NCBI RefSeq assembly: GCF_002101705.1
Contig: NZ_LQPC01000002.1
Coordinates: 144,100 to 208,099, forward strand
From: Mycolicibacterium iranicum
Lineage (GTDB): Bacteria; Actinomycetota; Actinomycetes; Mycobacteriales; Mycobacteriaceae
Length of the DNA stretch: 64,000 nucleotides
Direction: 5' to 3'
Below the pieces are notes generated by a model. That model was not told the origin of the DNA. It did not search any database and saw only the letters and a list, made by a program, of their open reading frames with translations. This document shows, piece by piece, positions 32,231 through 42,329 of this stretch; the first letter of the stretch is position 1, and each line of letters opens with the position of its first letter. The position numbers were made by a program, and so were the translations under genes.

Positions 32231-33795
32231 ACCCGCGCGGCCTCCAGGTCTCGTTTGACGGCCAACCGCTTCAGCTTGCCCGAACTCGTCCGCGGCAACG
32301 AGCCGGGAGCCATGAAGACGACATCGGCGGGTACGACGCCGCACTGCGAGGCCACGCGTTGCACCACTTCACTTCTGGCGCCGGACTCGTCGGGACCACG
32401 GAACTCGGCGGCGATGACAAGACCCTGTCTGGCCGAGTCGCCGTCGGTGCTGAACGCGACGACCGCCCCGTCGCGCACGCCCCGCACCTCCGCGGCGACG
32501 CGCTCGACCTCGTTGGGGAAGATGTTGCGTCCCGCGATCGTGATGAGTTCCTTGACGCGTCCGCACACGACCAGACCGCGATCGGTGAGATACCCGAGAT
32601 CTCCTGTGCGGAACCACTCCCCAGGGACGAGGGGCTCCTGTCCGAGGTACCCGTACATCATCGAGGTGCCGCGGATCTCGATCTCGCCGATGTCACCGTC
32701 TCCGTGATCTGACGGTGCGATCCGCACATCCATTCCGGGGATCGGGTGGCCCAGTACGGCGTGCCGACGCACGGTATCCGTTGTGGGGTCGGTGATCTCC
32801 TCCACCATGAGCCCGCTGCCCGGACCGGGGGAGGTGACCGCGCATGTCGATTCGGCCAGACCGTAGGACGGGGCGGCCGCCCGGGGATCCAACCCGAACC
32901 GGCTGAGCTCGCGCAGGAACAGTTCGAAGCCCTCGCAGTCGACCGGCTCGCCGCCATTGAGAGCGAAACGCAGGTGACTCAGATCGACATCGGGCACCCG
33001 GCGGGCGTACTTGCCGATCACTGAGTAGGCGAAATTCGGTGCAGCCGTGAGTGTTGCACGACTTTCCGATAACCATGACAACCACCGGAACGGCGAAGCC
33101 GCGAATGATGCGGTCGGCGCCAGCCACATCTCGGCTCCGGTCATGAAGCCGGTGAGCAGGAACGTCAGGCCCATGTCGTGGTAGAGCGGTAACCAGGTCA
33201 GCCCTCGGTCGTCGCCCTCGTCGGTGCCGGTGTGCTTGAGCAGTGCGGACACGTTGTTCTTGACGGCGTCAGGCGACAGCATCGCGGTTTTGGGTGTTCC
33301 GGTGGAGCCCGCGGTGCCCTGCAACACTGCGGGCGTGCCGGCTGGGGTGGCCGCGGGCTTGAGTGTGGTGGACCGGCGTGAATGTCCGACGGTGCTGACA
33401 TCGTGCACTTCCACGTTGAAACCGTTGTCGCGCAGGAGTTCCGGGTATTCACCGTGGGTGAAGATCTGGCGAACACCGATTCCGGCGAAGCGTTCGGCGG
33501 TCGCGTGGGCCCACTGTGCATTGTCGGCGCCACGGATGGGGCCGGGCAGGATCGACAGCGAGCGGCCTGCCAGCCAGACGCCCTGGATGGCTGCGACGAA
33601 CTCGGCGGTGGGTTCGCCGACGAGGCCCACGGCGCCGTCGGGTCCGTCGAGGATGCGCTCGGCGACGTTCTCGGCGCGCGTGTGCAACTCCTGCCAGGAA
33701 TGTCGATGCCACTGGCCACTGGCGCGGTCGAGCAGCACAAGGTCGCGCGGGGATGTCGTCATCGCCCCCGACACCGCGGTTGCGAGAACACTCAC
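32227..33795 (-). CDS. mbtM: MbtM fatty acyl-AMP ligase (mycobactin synthesis)
   Basis: 522 residues from a start overlapping the mbtL stop by 4 bp. Adenylate-forming motifs are clear: P-loop [15 protein letters not shown] (near 160-175), [39 protein letters not shown] and the C-terminal [10 protein letters not shown] and [13 protein letters not shown] lysine motif. FadD33/MbtM activates the fatty acid as acyl-AMP and loads it on the MbtL carrier. Length and neighbours match the mbt-2 gene. Confidence 0.92.
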   Translation of the reverse strand: MSVLATAVSGAMTTSPRDLVLLDRASGQWHRHSWQELHTRAENVAERILDGPDGAVGLVGEPTAEFVAAIQGVWLAGRSLSILPGPIRGADNAQWAHATAERFAGIGVRQIFTHGEYPELLRDNGFNVEVHDVSTVGHSRRSTTLKPAATPAGTPAVLQGTAGSTGTPKTAMLSPDAVKNNVSALLKHTGTDEGDDRGLTWLPLYHDMGLTFLLTGFMTGAEMWLAPTASFAASPFRWLSWLSESRATLTAAPNFAYSVIGKYARRVPDVDLSHLRFALNGGEPVDCEGFELFLRELSRFGLDPRAAAPSYGLAESTCAVTSPGPGSGLMVEEITDPTTDTVRRHAVLGHPIPGMDVRIAPSDHGDGDIGEIEIRGTSMMYGYLGQEPLVPGEWFRTGDLGYLTDRGLVVCGRVKELITIAGRNIFPNEVERVAAEVRGVRDGAVVAFSTDGDSARQGLVIAAEFRGPDESGARSEVVQRVASQCGVVPADVVFMAPGSLPRTSSGKLKRLAVKRDLEAARV

Positions 33796-34046
33796 TGGCC
33801 TGCCGGCACCTTGGCCAGAATCGCCGACTCGAGGTCGCCGACGGTGTCGCAGGTGAGCAGATCCTCCTCGGTGAGCGCAACACCGAGCTTGTCCTCGATC
33901 GCCACCATCCCTACCGCGAAGGCGACCGAATCGAGTCCGACGTCGTCGATGAGTCGGGAGTCGCGAGTCACCCGGTTGATGTCGACGTTGAGGTCGTCAC
34001 GCAGGATCTCCGTGAGGGCGGCGCCGACTGTGCTCGGTGTGGTCAT
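33792..34046 (-). CDS. mbtL: MbtL acyl carrier protein (mycobactin synthesis)
   Basis: 84 residues, a free-standing acyl carrier protein. The phosphopantetheine Ser lies in [13 protein letters not shown] (near residue 40), a slight variant of the usual DSL. It carries the acyl chain between MbtM, MbtN and MbtK. It leads the mbtL-mbtM-mbtN operon, whose three genes overlap by 4 bp each. An IdeR-like box lies 25 bases upstream of its start. Confidence 0.92.
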   Translation of the reverse strand: MTTPSTVGAALTEILRDDLNVDINRVTRDSRLIDDVGLDSVAFAVGMVAIEDKLGVALTEEDLLTCDTVGDLESAILAKVPAGQ

Positions 34047-34070
34047 GGCGGCAGAGGTTACTCGGTCAAA

Positions 34071-34089
34071 TAAAGATAGGCTACCCTCA
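34071..34089 (-). promoter_or_regulatory. IdeR-like iron box before mbtL
   Basis: TAAAGATAGGCTACCCTCA (plus strand) matches the IdeR consensus TTAGGTTAGSCTAACCTAA at about 14 of 19 positions, with TAGGCTA at the centre. Its right edge overlaps the stop codon of the upstream DUF190 gene, so the fluoride operon and the iron-regulated mbt operon abut directly. Confidence 0.65.
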
Positions 34090-35178
34090 CAAATTGCCGG
34101 CGGATCCAGGTCCGCCGAGCTCGAGTGAACCGCGGTTCCGGCCGGCGTGGGTTTCCAGCATTCCCGCCAGCGCGCTGATGGTCACGATTCCCTCGTGCTC
34201 GGTGAGCTCGTCGACGATCGGATAGGACGCGGCGATGCCCGGCGCCGTGTCGAGCAGCACCGTCGTCACCGGAACTCGTCGCGCCAACTGCAGGAAACGA
34301 TCGCCATGGGGACGCTCATCACCGCGGAAACCCCAGATCCCGCGCAGCACCGTCGCGCCACTGGCGTGTGGGGACTCCATGAGTCGTCGGATCAATTCAC
34401 GGTGAATCGGGCGTCCGTCGTGCAGGGAGGACTCCGAGGTGGACACGACCATTTTGTGGAACTCGCCGTCCGACGTCGGGGCGGCCAGACGCTGACCGCT
34501 GTTCTTGCACACCACAATCGGCTCCAGCGTGAACCAGGCGTCAGGGATCAGCGCGCGGATCTCCTCAACCGCCGCGTCGGCCTGGATGCCGGTGCCGATA
34601 CCGATGAGCGACAACGGCACATCGCTGTTACGGCTGAAGAACTTTGCGCGGTGACGCCCGCCCGCCACGGTGCCGTCCACCCCCAGGTAGACGTCGGCGC
34701 CAACGAACCCGAGCCGTTGCAGCACTGTGCACACCGCCACGTAGGCGGGCTCGCCCGCGATCCGGTGGCGTCGTCCCACATGCAGCGACATCCGAACCGA
34801 GTCGTATGCGGTGGTGTGCGGCTGATACCCACGTTCCAGGGTGATCACGCCGCGACCGGTGAGCGCGCGCACCTCCTCGACCAACGCGACGATCGTCTGC
34901 GTGGTGTCGATCGCCGAGATCGTCACCGGCGCATCTTCGGACAGGCTCAACGATCGGTCGCTGCGCGCGACGTTGGTGGGGCCGAAACTGGCGATTCCCC
35001 GCAGCATGATGCTCGTGGCGACACCGCGGCGCTCGAAAAGATCGAGCATCGCATCGGCCAAGAATCGCTCTCCGCTGCGCTCCCGCTCGGCGAAGTAGAC
35101 CGTCAGCGTGAGAGTGCCGCTCACTCCGGCCGAATCGTTCGCCCCGCTCACTCCGGCCGAATCGTTCGCCCCGCTCAT
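34087..35178 (-). CDS. Tandem DUF190-domain protein of the fluoride-exporter operon
   Basis: 363 residues from the ATG at 35178, overlapping the crcB stop by 4 bp. Two DUF190 domains follow one another: the first opens LTLTVYFAERERSGERFLAD and contains RRGVATSIMLRGIASFG; the second opens SLHVGRRHRIAGEPAYVAVC and contains ESPHASGATVLRGIWGFRG. Single DUF190 proteins (PII-like fold) often sit with crcB genes; a double version is less usual. The short N-terminus is a nine-residue unit (SGANDSAGV) repeated twice. A regulatory or ligand-sensing role for the fluoride channel is plausible but unproven. Confidence 0.82.
   Translation of the reverse strand: MSGANDSAGVSGANDSAGVSGTLTLTVYFAERERSGERFLADAMLDLFERRGVATSIMLRGIASFGPTNVARSDRSLSLSEDAPVTISAIDTTQTIVALVEEVRALTGRGVITLERGYQPHTTAYDSVRMSLHVGRRHRIAGEPAYVAVCTVLQRLGFVGADVYLGVDGTVAGGRHRAKFFSRNSDVPLSLIGIGTGIQADAAVEEIRALIPDAWFTLEPIVVCKNSGQRLAAPTSDGEFHKMVVSTSESSLHDGRPIHRELIRRLMESPHASGATVLRGIWGFRGDERPHGDRFLQLARRVPVTTVLLDTAPGIAASYPIVDELTEHEGIVTISALAGMLETHAGRNRGSLELGGPGSAGNL
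35122..35175. repeat. 27-bp perfect tandem duplication
   Basis: Two identical 27-bp copies (35122-35148 and 35149-35175) code for the repeated N-terminal unit of the DUF190 protein. Being a multiple of three, it keeps frame. It looks like a recent slippage event. Confidence 0.9.
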
Positions 35179-35543
35179 AGCAGCGCTCCCAGGGTCTGGC
35201 CCGCGAGTGCCGCCGGGATGCCGAGCGCGACGCTGACCACGATGTTGGCGACCGCGGGCCCGATCTGGCGCTCCTCGGCGAGGCGGTGGGTCTCCAGCAT
35301 CCAGGTGGAGAACGTCGTGTACGACCCGACGAACCCGGTGCCTGCCATCAGGGCGAGGTGCGCCGGAAGCGCCATCCCGGCGAAGAATCCGAGGATCATT
35401 GCTCCGCTGATGTTCACCACCAGGGTGCCGTACGGGAACCCCTTCGGCGCATGCCGAGACACCGCCTTGTCGACAGTCAGCCGGACGACGGCGCCGAGGC
35501 CGCCGAGGACGGCGACACCCGCCCACACCAGAACGTCCGTCAT
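35175..35543 (-). CDS. crcB: CrcB/Fluc fluoride channel subunit
   Basis: 122 residues, four transmembrane helices. Fluc motifs are present: GGLGAVVRL in helix 1, [15 protein letters not shown] in helix 2 (pore Asn), and [15 protein letters not shown] in helix 3 (TTFSTW with the sodium-site residues and pore Phe). Fluc proteins form antiparallel dimers; two adjacent subunits, as here, usually make a heterodimer. The start overlaps the stop of the other crcB by 4 bp (ATGA), and its stop overlaps the DUF190 start. Confidence 0.92.
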   Translation of the reverse strand: MTDVLVWAGVAVLGGLGAVVRLTVDKAVSRHAPKGFPYGTLVVNISGAMILGFFAGMALPAHLALMAGTGFVGSYTTFSTWMLETHRLAEERQIGPAVANIVVSVALGIPAALAGQTLGALL

Positions 35544-35935
35544 CGCCACGCCCTGGCCCGGCGCACCAGCATGGTTCCCAGATAGACCGCCACCAGTCCC
35601 GCCGCGATGCTGACCGCGACATAGCCGGCGGCCAGGCCGTAATGCCCGTGCTCGACCATCTTGATGGTCTCGACCTGCATCGTCGAGAACGTGGTCAGGC
35701 CACCGCACAGTCCGGTGCCCAGAAACGGCCGGCGGTAACTCGACACCGGCAGGCGTTCCAGCAGGCGGGTGACAAAGACGCCGAGCAGGAACGCGCCGAT
35801 GATGTTCACCGTGAACGTGGGCCAGGGCCACCGACCGGGATCGGGGGCGGCCAATTCCTCGAAGCCTGCGCGGGCGAGGGTGCCGAGGGCGCCGCCGGCG
35901 AATACCGCAGCCAGTTCCCGCCGGTCGAGGGCCAT
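35540..35935 (-). CDS. crcB: CrcB/Fluc fluoride channel subunit
   Basis: 131 residues from the ATG at 35935; the frame extends to 35986. Four helices with [28 protein letters not shown] (pore Asn), and [14 protein letters not shown]. It pairs with the downstream CrcB to export fluoride. First gene of the crcB-crcB-DUF190 operon. Only 59 bases separate it from the divergent phosphoglucomutase gene, and no fluoride riboswitch fold could be recognised there. Confidence 0.9.
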   Translation of the reverse strand: MALDRRELAAVFAGGALGTLARAGFEELAAPDPGRWPWPTFTVNIIGAFLLGVFVTRLLERLPVSSYRRPFLGTGLCGGLTTFSTMQVETIKMVEHGHYGLAAGYVAVSIAAGLVAVYLGTMLVRRARAWR

Positions 35936-35994
35936 GGGCGCAAGTATGCCGACCCAGACGGTGGCGGTCTCGGAGACGGAGGACAATCGTCGTC

Positions 35995-37625
<1,631 letters not shown>

Positions 37626-37629
<4 letters not shown>

Positions 37630-38921
37630 GTTCGCACACGGAGGGCGACTGTCCCTGCGCCGAAGCGAGCAGCAATTCACCCGCCGCGGTCAAGCGTCGG
37701 TTGCCGCGCGAAGTGTGGGTGCTGGTCGCCGCGAATGTCGTCGTCGCGCTGGGCTATGGGGTTGTCGCGCCGGTACTGCCGCAGTACGCGCGCCATTTCG
37801 GTGTCAGCATCAGCGCCGCGACGTTCATCATCACCGCCTTCGCTGTGATGCGGTTGGTCGGAGCGCCACCGGCGGGATTTCTGGTGCAGAGGCTGGGGGA
37901 GCGGCACGTCTACATCAGCGGCCTCATCATCGTCGCATTGTCGACCGCTGCCTGCGCCTTCGCCGAAACCTATTGGCAGCTACTTCTTTTCCGCACCCTC
38001 GGAGGGGTCGGGTCGGCGATGTTCACAGTGTCGTCTCTCGGGTTGATGATCCGTATTTCGCCGCCGGACGCACGCGGACGCGTCGCCGGACTGTTCTCGT
38101 CGGGATTCATGTTCGGTTCGGTGGGCGGCCCCATACTCGGGAGTCTCACTGCCGGTTTCGGTCTGGCGGCACCGTTTTTGATCTACGGCGCCGCGTTGTT
38201 GGTAGCTGCCACAGTCGTTTTCGTCAGCCTGCGGAACTCCGAGGTGGTGGCGGCCTCGGACGAAGACACCGCAGCGCCGGTGCCGTTCCGTACCGTCTTC
38301 CGGCATCGTGCCTACAAGGCGGCACTGTTCTCCAACTTCGCGACGGGGTGGGCGTCGTTCGGACTGCGCATCGCGCTGGTGCCGTTGTTCGTCGTGGAGG
38401 TGCTGGGCCGAGGACCGGGCGCGGCCGGTCTGGCGCTGACCGCGTTCGCGGTGGGCAACATCTCGGTGGTGATCCCGAGCGGCTATCTGTCGGACCGCTT
38501 CGGGCGGCGCAAGCTGGTGATCCTGGGGCTTGCGCTGGCGGCGGTGTCGACGGCACTGGTGGGGTTCACCACATCGCTTCCGGTGTTCCTCGTCGCGGCG
38601 TACGTGGCGGGGGCGGCGACCGGTATCTTCGTGTCGCCGCAGCAGGCGGCGGTGGCCGACGTGGTCGGGAACAAGTCGCGTGGCGGGACCGCGGTAGCGA
38701 CATTCCAGATGATGGCGGACTTCGGCTCGATCGGGGGATCGCTGCTGGTCGGACTGATCGCGCAATACACGTCGTTCGGGTGGGCGTTCCTGGTCAGCGG
38801 CATCATTCTCGGCATCGCGGCGGTGGGATGGGTATTCGCTCCTGAAACTCGGCCGAGGCCCTCGGCCGAGCACACCCAGTCGCGGCCGTTGGGGCCGGAG
38901 GCCGGCGGAGAAGTGCCGTGA
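37626..38921 (+). CDS. MFS multidrug-type transporter
   Basis: 431 residues if it begins at the TTG at 37626 overlapping the pgm stop; no other early start gives a full helix 1. Twelve transmembrane helices. Motif A appears as [16 protein letters not shown] and, in the second half, [16 protein letters not shown]. The first helix ends [19 protein letters not shown], as in drug/H+ antiporters of the DHA1 family. The substrate is unknown. A 12-helix count with two motif-A loops makes the fold call firm. The gene ends 53 bases before the tRNA. Confidence 0.88.
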
Positions 38922-38974
38922 CCAGCGATTTTGAAGGCATCCCCCTCGTGGTGTAGCTTCGATGAGCACAACAA

Positions 38975-39047
38975 GGGGCTATGGCGCAGTTGGTAGCGCA
39001 CCACACTGGCAGTGTGGGGGTCAGGGGTTCGAATCCCCTTAGCTCCA
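38975..39047 (+). tRNA. alaT-type: tRNA-Ala (anticodon GGC)
   Basis: 73 bases fold into a full cloverleaf: acceptor GGGGCTA/TAGCTCC (one G-T pair), D arm GCGC/GCGC, anticodon stem CCACA/TGTGG with loop CTGGCAG, T arm AGGGG/CCCCT around TTCGAAT, discriminator A. CCA is not encoded. Its 3' part is the integration target of the island, and the tRNA remains complete because the element restores the end. Confidence 0.97.
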
Positions 39048-39050
39048 CCC
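39006..39050 (+). repeat. attL core (45-bp direct repeat)
   Basis: Runs from the anticodon loop of tRNA-Ala through the T arm to three bases past the discriminator. Identical to 63880-63924, and the flanking bases differ on both sides. Confidence 0.95.
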
Positions 39051-39108
39051 ATTTTGAACAGGCAGTTTGCGTTGATCTGCGAATGACGATTATGTCCAAC
39101 CGTCGACG

Positions 39109-39129
39109 TGACGACAGTTTTGACGACAA
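39109..39129 (+). promoter_or_regulatory. Candidate integrase arm sites, left end
   Basis: TGACGACAG (39109-39117) and TGACGACAA (39121-39129) are direct repeats at 12-bp spacing, 59 bp inside the attL core. The same motif with the same spacing occurs at the right end. This fits arm-type binding sites for the integrase N-terminal domain. Otherwise 39,051-39,223 holds nothing recognised. Confidence 0.6.
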
Positions 39130-39223
39130 TCCTCGTTCGAACGACGACGCCACACTCGAACACTCGAAGATGACGACACCGCGCGGGTCCAGTGCGGCCG
39201 CATGCCGGCGGTGGCATGGGCTC

Positions 39224-39664
39224 CTAGAGCGGCAGCCTGACGATTCGTTTTGTCTGAACTGAGTAGATGTAGGGGCCGGGTGTCTTCGCCGCAGCGGCTA
39301 TCGCGGGCAGGTTCGAGATGTAGCGTGCCGCGAGATCGGCGGCAGTGATATCCGCACGGGGCACGCAGAACATCCGCGCGTCGGTCGCGACGACAGCCAT
39401 TCTCTCGGCTTCGTTGCGCCGAATCTCGGCGTCCTTGTGGAAGCCGATCCATCCACGCTCAGCCGTGAGCGTTATCCACTCCACGTCGGCAACACGCTGT
39501 GCGTCTGCTTCGCCGTAGTGCTCCCGCATCGTCGTGAGTGCGAAGCCGGCTTCTCGGAGCAGTCCGGGGACTTGGAGCGCACCCAAACTGCGGTCCACGA
39601 AGACGTGCGGGAGCCCTGCGAGTAGTTCGGCTGGGTCAGGCCGCGATGGCGTCGAGTGCGTCAC
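39224..39664 (-). CDS. VapC45-type PIN-like toxin
   Basis: 146 residues from a GTG at 39664, overlapping the antitoxin 3' end by 29 bp. It has the short PIN-like pattern of the VapC45/DUF5615 group: HVFVDRSLGALQVPGLLREAGF at the start, DVEWITLTAERGWIGFHKDAEIRRN in the middle (acidic residues D, E and D), then VATDARMFCVP. Such proteins cleave RNA in toxin-antitoxin systems. The downstream position and overlap with a DUF433-type gene agree with that role. It lies between attL and the integrase and may help keep the element in the host. Confidence 0.75.
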   Translation of the reverse strand: MTHSTPSRPDPAELLAGLPHVFVDRSLGALQVPGLLREAGFALTTMREHYGEADAQRVADVEWITLTAERGWIGFHKDAEIRRNEAERMAVVATDARMFCVPRADITAADLAARYISNLPAIAAAAKTPGPYIYSVQTKRIVRLPL

Positions 39665-40355
39665 GCAGGTCGTCCACAGAAACGCCGTAGTCGGCCGCAA
39701 CAGCCTCGAACGTCTCGCCGGCGCGCAGCGGTCCCAGCGCGTCCGCGACCCGGGCCCCGCTGCCGTCAAACACCGGTTGGCCGTACCCCCGATAGGGGTC
39801 CAGGACTACGTTGGCATCCCCGAACTGAGGCAGGCGAATTGTGCGGGCGAATTTGTCGTCGTCGAAGCTGATCTGCTGCAGGTAGTGCTGCACTATGTCT
39901 TTGAAGACATACTGTCCAGACCGCGGAACGATCAGGCGCTTGACCACTTGGTCGTCGGGACTACCTTTGCCAGACTTCTGGGCGAAGTCCCAGAGTACTT
40001 CCGCGCCATCTGTATAAAGGTCGCGCGACGCCAGCGCATGTGCGCCGACATTCTGCACGAGCCAGTCGATGGACGGGCGGATGCGCTGCATGGGTACGCC
40101 TGCGCGACGGAACGCGTTCAAGACATAGGCCTCCGCGATGCCCACAAAGGGCAGCGTAGCGGAGCCGCGCTCGTGCTGCGTTAGGGCGGTGATGATGGGC
40201 TCGGCCTTCACCACGGCCCTGCCACTAGGCCGTCGCTCGTAACCGTTGGCCCATGTCTCGAGTGTGGAACGAGGCACAACAAGGTGCTTGGCAGCATCAG
40301 TCAACGTGTAGAGGGGGACCTCAAAGCGTAGGTCGTTGAGTTTCTCGTTAGTCAC
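39636..40355 (-). CDS. VapB45-type (DUF433) antitoxin
   Basis: 239 residues from a GTG at 40355 preceded by GGAGGAGG. A MerR-like helix-turn-helix opens the chain (VPLYTLTDAAKHLVVPRSTLETW). The C-terminal DUF433-like helix-turn-helix reads LRAGETFEAVAADYGVSVDDLRDAL. The middle holds GQYVFKDIVQHYLQQISFDDD. It would neutralise the overlapping PIN-like toxin and repress the pair. Both genes are on the integrase strand, about 110 bases downstream of the integrase stop. Confidence 0.75.
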   Translation of the reverse strand: MTNEKLNDLRFEVPLYTLTDAAKHLVVPRSTLETWANGYERRPSGRAVVKAEPIITALTQHERGSATLPFVGIAEAYVLNAFRRAGVPMQRIRPSIDWLVQNVGAHALASRDLYTDGAEVLWDFAQKSGKGSPDDQVVKRLIVPRSGQYVFKDIVQHYLQQISFDDDKFARTIRLPQFGDANVVLDPYRGYGQPVFDGSGARVADALGPLRAGETFEAVAADYGVSVDDLRDALDAIAA

Positions 40356-40465
40356 CGAAGCGCCACCTCCTCCAGCTTCTCGCCATGATCCTCTCAAGAC
40401 GGTACGACATCGCGGCCGCCACGCGCTTAGCACTCACGTCGATTCCGAAGCACAAGAGGGTTTCG

Positions 40466-41722
40466 CTACTTGACGCTGGTGCCCGCCACGCCTGGAAAGA
40501 GGCTGCCCATCGAGTCCAGCGCGTCACGCTGGACCGCCTCGATCACCTCGACGTAGGTGCCGGTGGTCACGGTGATAGAGCTGTGTCGCAGGATCCTCTG
40601 GACGGTCGCGGGCTGCACGCCCATCGTGAAAAGCAATGTGGCGCAGGAGTGGCGGAGATCGTGGACTCGAAGATGCGGCACGTCGGCTTTGGTGCAGACA
40701 TCATGAAACATCCGGTTCGCATTGCGCGGTTCGACGAAGCCGCCGTGCGCGGTGGTGAACACCAGTCCGGTGTCTCGCCACTGTGAGCCGGCGGCGACTC
40801 GCTCTCTGAGCTGTCGCTGCCGATGTGCGCGCAAAATGGTCACCAGGGGAGTTGGGATCGGGAGAACCGCGACCGAGGCCTCAGTTTTGACAGACTCGAG
40901 CCGTAGTTGACCGTCAACCCGGTGCAACGCTTGACGGACTGTCAGCCGACCTTGGTCGAGATCAACGTCAGCCCAAGCTAATCCGAGTGCCTCGCCACGA
41001 CGCAGGCCCATTGACAGTGCAACCGCCCAAAGTGCGTACAGTCGATGCTGCTCCGCCGCTTTGAGGAACCGGAGCGCTTCGTCGCGGGAGAAGCTGCGCA
41101 CCTTGCGCTCGTCGGTGACGCGCAGCTGTACCAGCCGGGCAACGTTCCGGCTGAGAACCTCCTCGTCGACCGCATCCTGGAGCGCCGCGCGTAGGACTCG
41201 CAAAATGTGTCGGATCGAGCTCGCGGACAGATACGCCTTGCAGCATTGCGGGAGTGTCTTCGCGCAGCATCGCGGAGTATCTCGGGCGGCATCGCGTCCC
41301 TGAATGCAGCACTGGCATGTCGTGCGCAGGCTGGTAAGCCAGTCCCGGATATGCGCCGCCTGAAGCGATTTGAGTTTGCGTCTCCCAATGCCGGGAATGA
41401 TGTGTAGGCGAACGTCGCCCTCGTACGTCGCGTACGTGGTCCGCCGGATGCTCGGTTCAGCGATGTGTTCGAGCCAGTACGTCATGTACTCGGCGACGGA
41501 CAGGGTGGTTGTTGCTACAGGTACCCCGCGGCGTTGTTGGTCGCGAAGCTTGTTGAGTTCGTCCAGGGCGGCACGCTCGGTGTCGCCGTACACGCTTACT
41601 CGCTTGCGGCGGCCGTCAGGAGTGTCGACGAAGAACTTGCCTTCCCAACGCCCATCGCTCCGGCGGTAGACACCGCCTTCGCCGTTGGCATTCCGTCGAC
41701 TTCGCGAACGGGGCGCCATCAA
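40466..41722 (-). CDS. int: Tyrosine recombinase (integrase) of the island
   Basis: 418 residues. An N-terminal arm-binding domain (about 1-65, with NGEGGVYRRSDGRWEGKFF), a SAM-like core-binding domain (about 70-200), and the catalytic domain. Catalytic set: Arg241 in MGLRRGEAL, Lys279, His354 and Arg357 in HDLRHSC, His380 in ILRHSS, and Tyr390 in TGTYVEV. The core-binding part carries seven cysteines between residues 136 and 161, a probable zinc-binding insertion. It should catalyse recombination between the tRNA-Ala target and the element's attP. The xis gene overlaps its start by 4 bp. Confidence 0.95.
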   Translation of the reverse strand: MMAPRSRSRRNANGEGGVYRRSDGRWEGKFFVDTPDGRRKRVSVYGDTERAALDELNKLRDQQRRGVPVATTTLSVAEYMTYWLEHIAEPSIRRTTYATYEGDVRLHIIPGIGRRKLKSLQAAHIRDWLTSLRTTCQCCIQGRDAARDTPRCCAKTLPQCCKAYLSASSIRHILRVLRAALQDAVDEEVLSRNVARLVQLRVTDERKVRSFSRDEALRFLKAAEQHRLYALWAVALSMGLRRGEALGLAWADVDLDQGRLTVRQALHRVDGQLRLESVKTEASVAVLPIPTPLVTILRAHRQRQLRERVAAGSQWRDTGLVFTTAHGGFVEPRNANRMFHDVCTKADVPHLRVHDLRHSCATLLFTMGVQPATVQRILRHSSITVTTGTYVEVIEAVQRDALDSMGSLFPGVAGTSVK

Positions 41723-41904
41723 GCCACGCCCTCAATGAGTCCAGCTACATAATCGTCGAGAGATTGCCGGATGATTCGCCGGCATCGGCCAATCTGTACT
41801 GACTTCACCTGTTGCTCCCAAATCAAGCGATAAATCATCCACCGACTCACCGCGAGCCGGTCGGCGGCGGCCTGGACCGTGATGAGCTCGCTCTTCTCGG
41901 TCAT
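41719..41904 (-). CDS. xis: Excisionase / helix-turn-helix directionality factor
   Basis: 61 residues, a winged helix-turn-helix of the MerR/excisionase type: LITVQAAADRLAVSRWMIYRLIW then QIGRCRRIIRQSLDDYV. Such proteins bend attachment-site DNA to favour excision. It is translationally coupled to the integrase (4-bp overlap), so both are probably made from one promoter in the region upstream. Confidence 0.88.
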   Translation of the reverse strand: MTEKSELITVQAAADRLAVSRWMIYRLIWEQQVKSVQIGRCRRIIRQSLDDYVAGLIEGVA

Positions 41905-42329
41905 CTAGACCACCTCCGATATCTGCCTGTGTGGTCGGGCGTAACTACGCTCGCGCGCAACAATTTTGGTCTTGTTAGCCGCGATAGCGCCTTCGCCCTA
42001 TCGCCCTCATAGCAGCTGTCTTCAGTTTAAGCCCGTGGAATGACATCAATGTGTAGAACTTTTGGCCCGCACGTCCGGCTCGCTTGGGTGCGGCGCTCGC
42101 GCCACCAACCCCCTCACAAATCACCAGACCCCTGTTATCCACAGGCGTCCAACTATCCCCAACCTCACACCACAGCTCCACCATCCAGTTCTCCTCCACC
42201 CCTTAACATCACGGATATCCGCGCCTCCTAGCCTCAACACAGATACTGCATGGCACACTTGCACAAGGGTGCGAGAATGGTTGTGGCGCAGCAAGTGCCG
42301 ACCCTCCCTTTCTCCGATTGGCCAGTCTG
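41905..42329. other. Gene-free region between xis and the relaxase
   Basis: About 425 bases with two divergent promoters expected. It has lower G+C than its flanks and contains a hairpin at 42087-42106 (GGTG-GCG arms with a two-base bulge). Transfer origins often lie before a MobF relaxase gene, so an oriT here is plausible, but no known nic sequence was recognised. Short frames here look non-coding. Confidence 0.35.

Noticed and set aside
35936..35994. Fluoride riboswitch before crcB
   Set aside because: Only 59 bases lie between the divergent starts and I could not form the crcB-motif pseudoknot.
41975..42199. 74-codon reverse frame upstream of the relaxase
   Set aside because: No ribosome site, no known pattern; more likely part of the oriT/promoter region.
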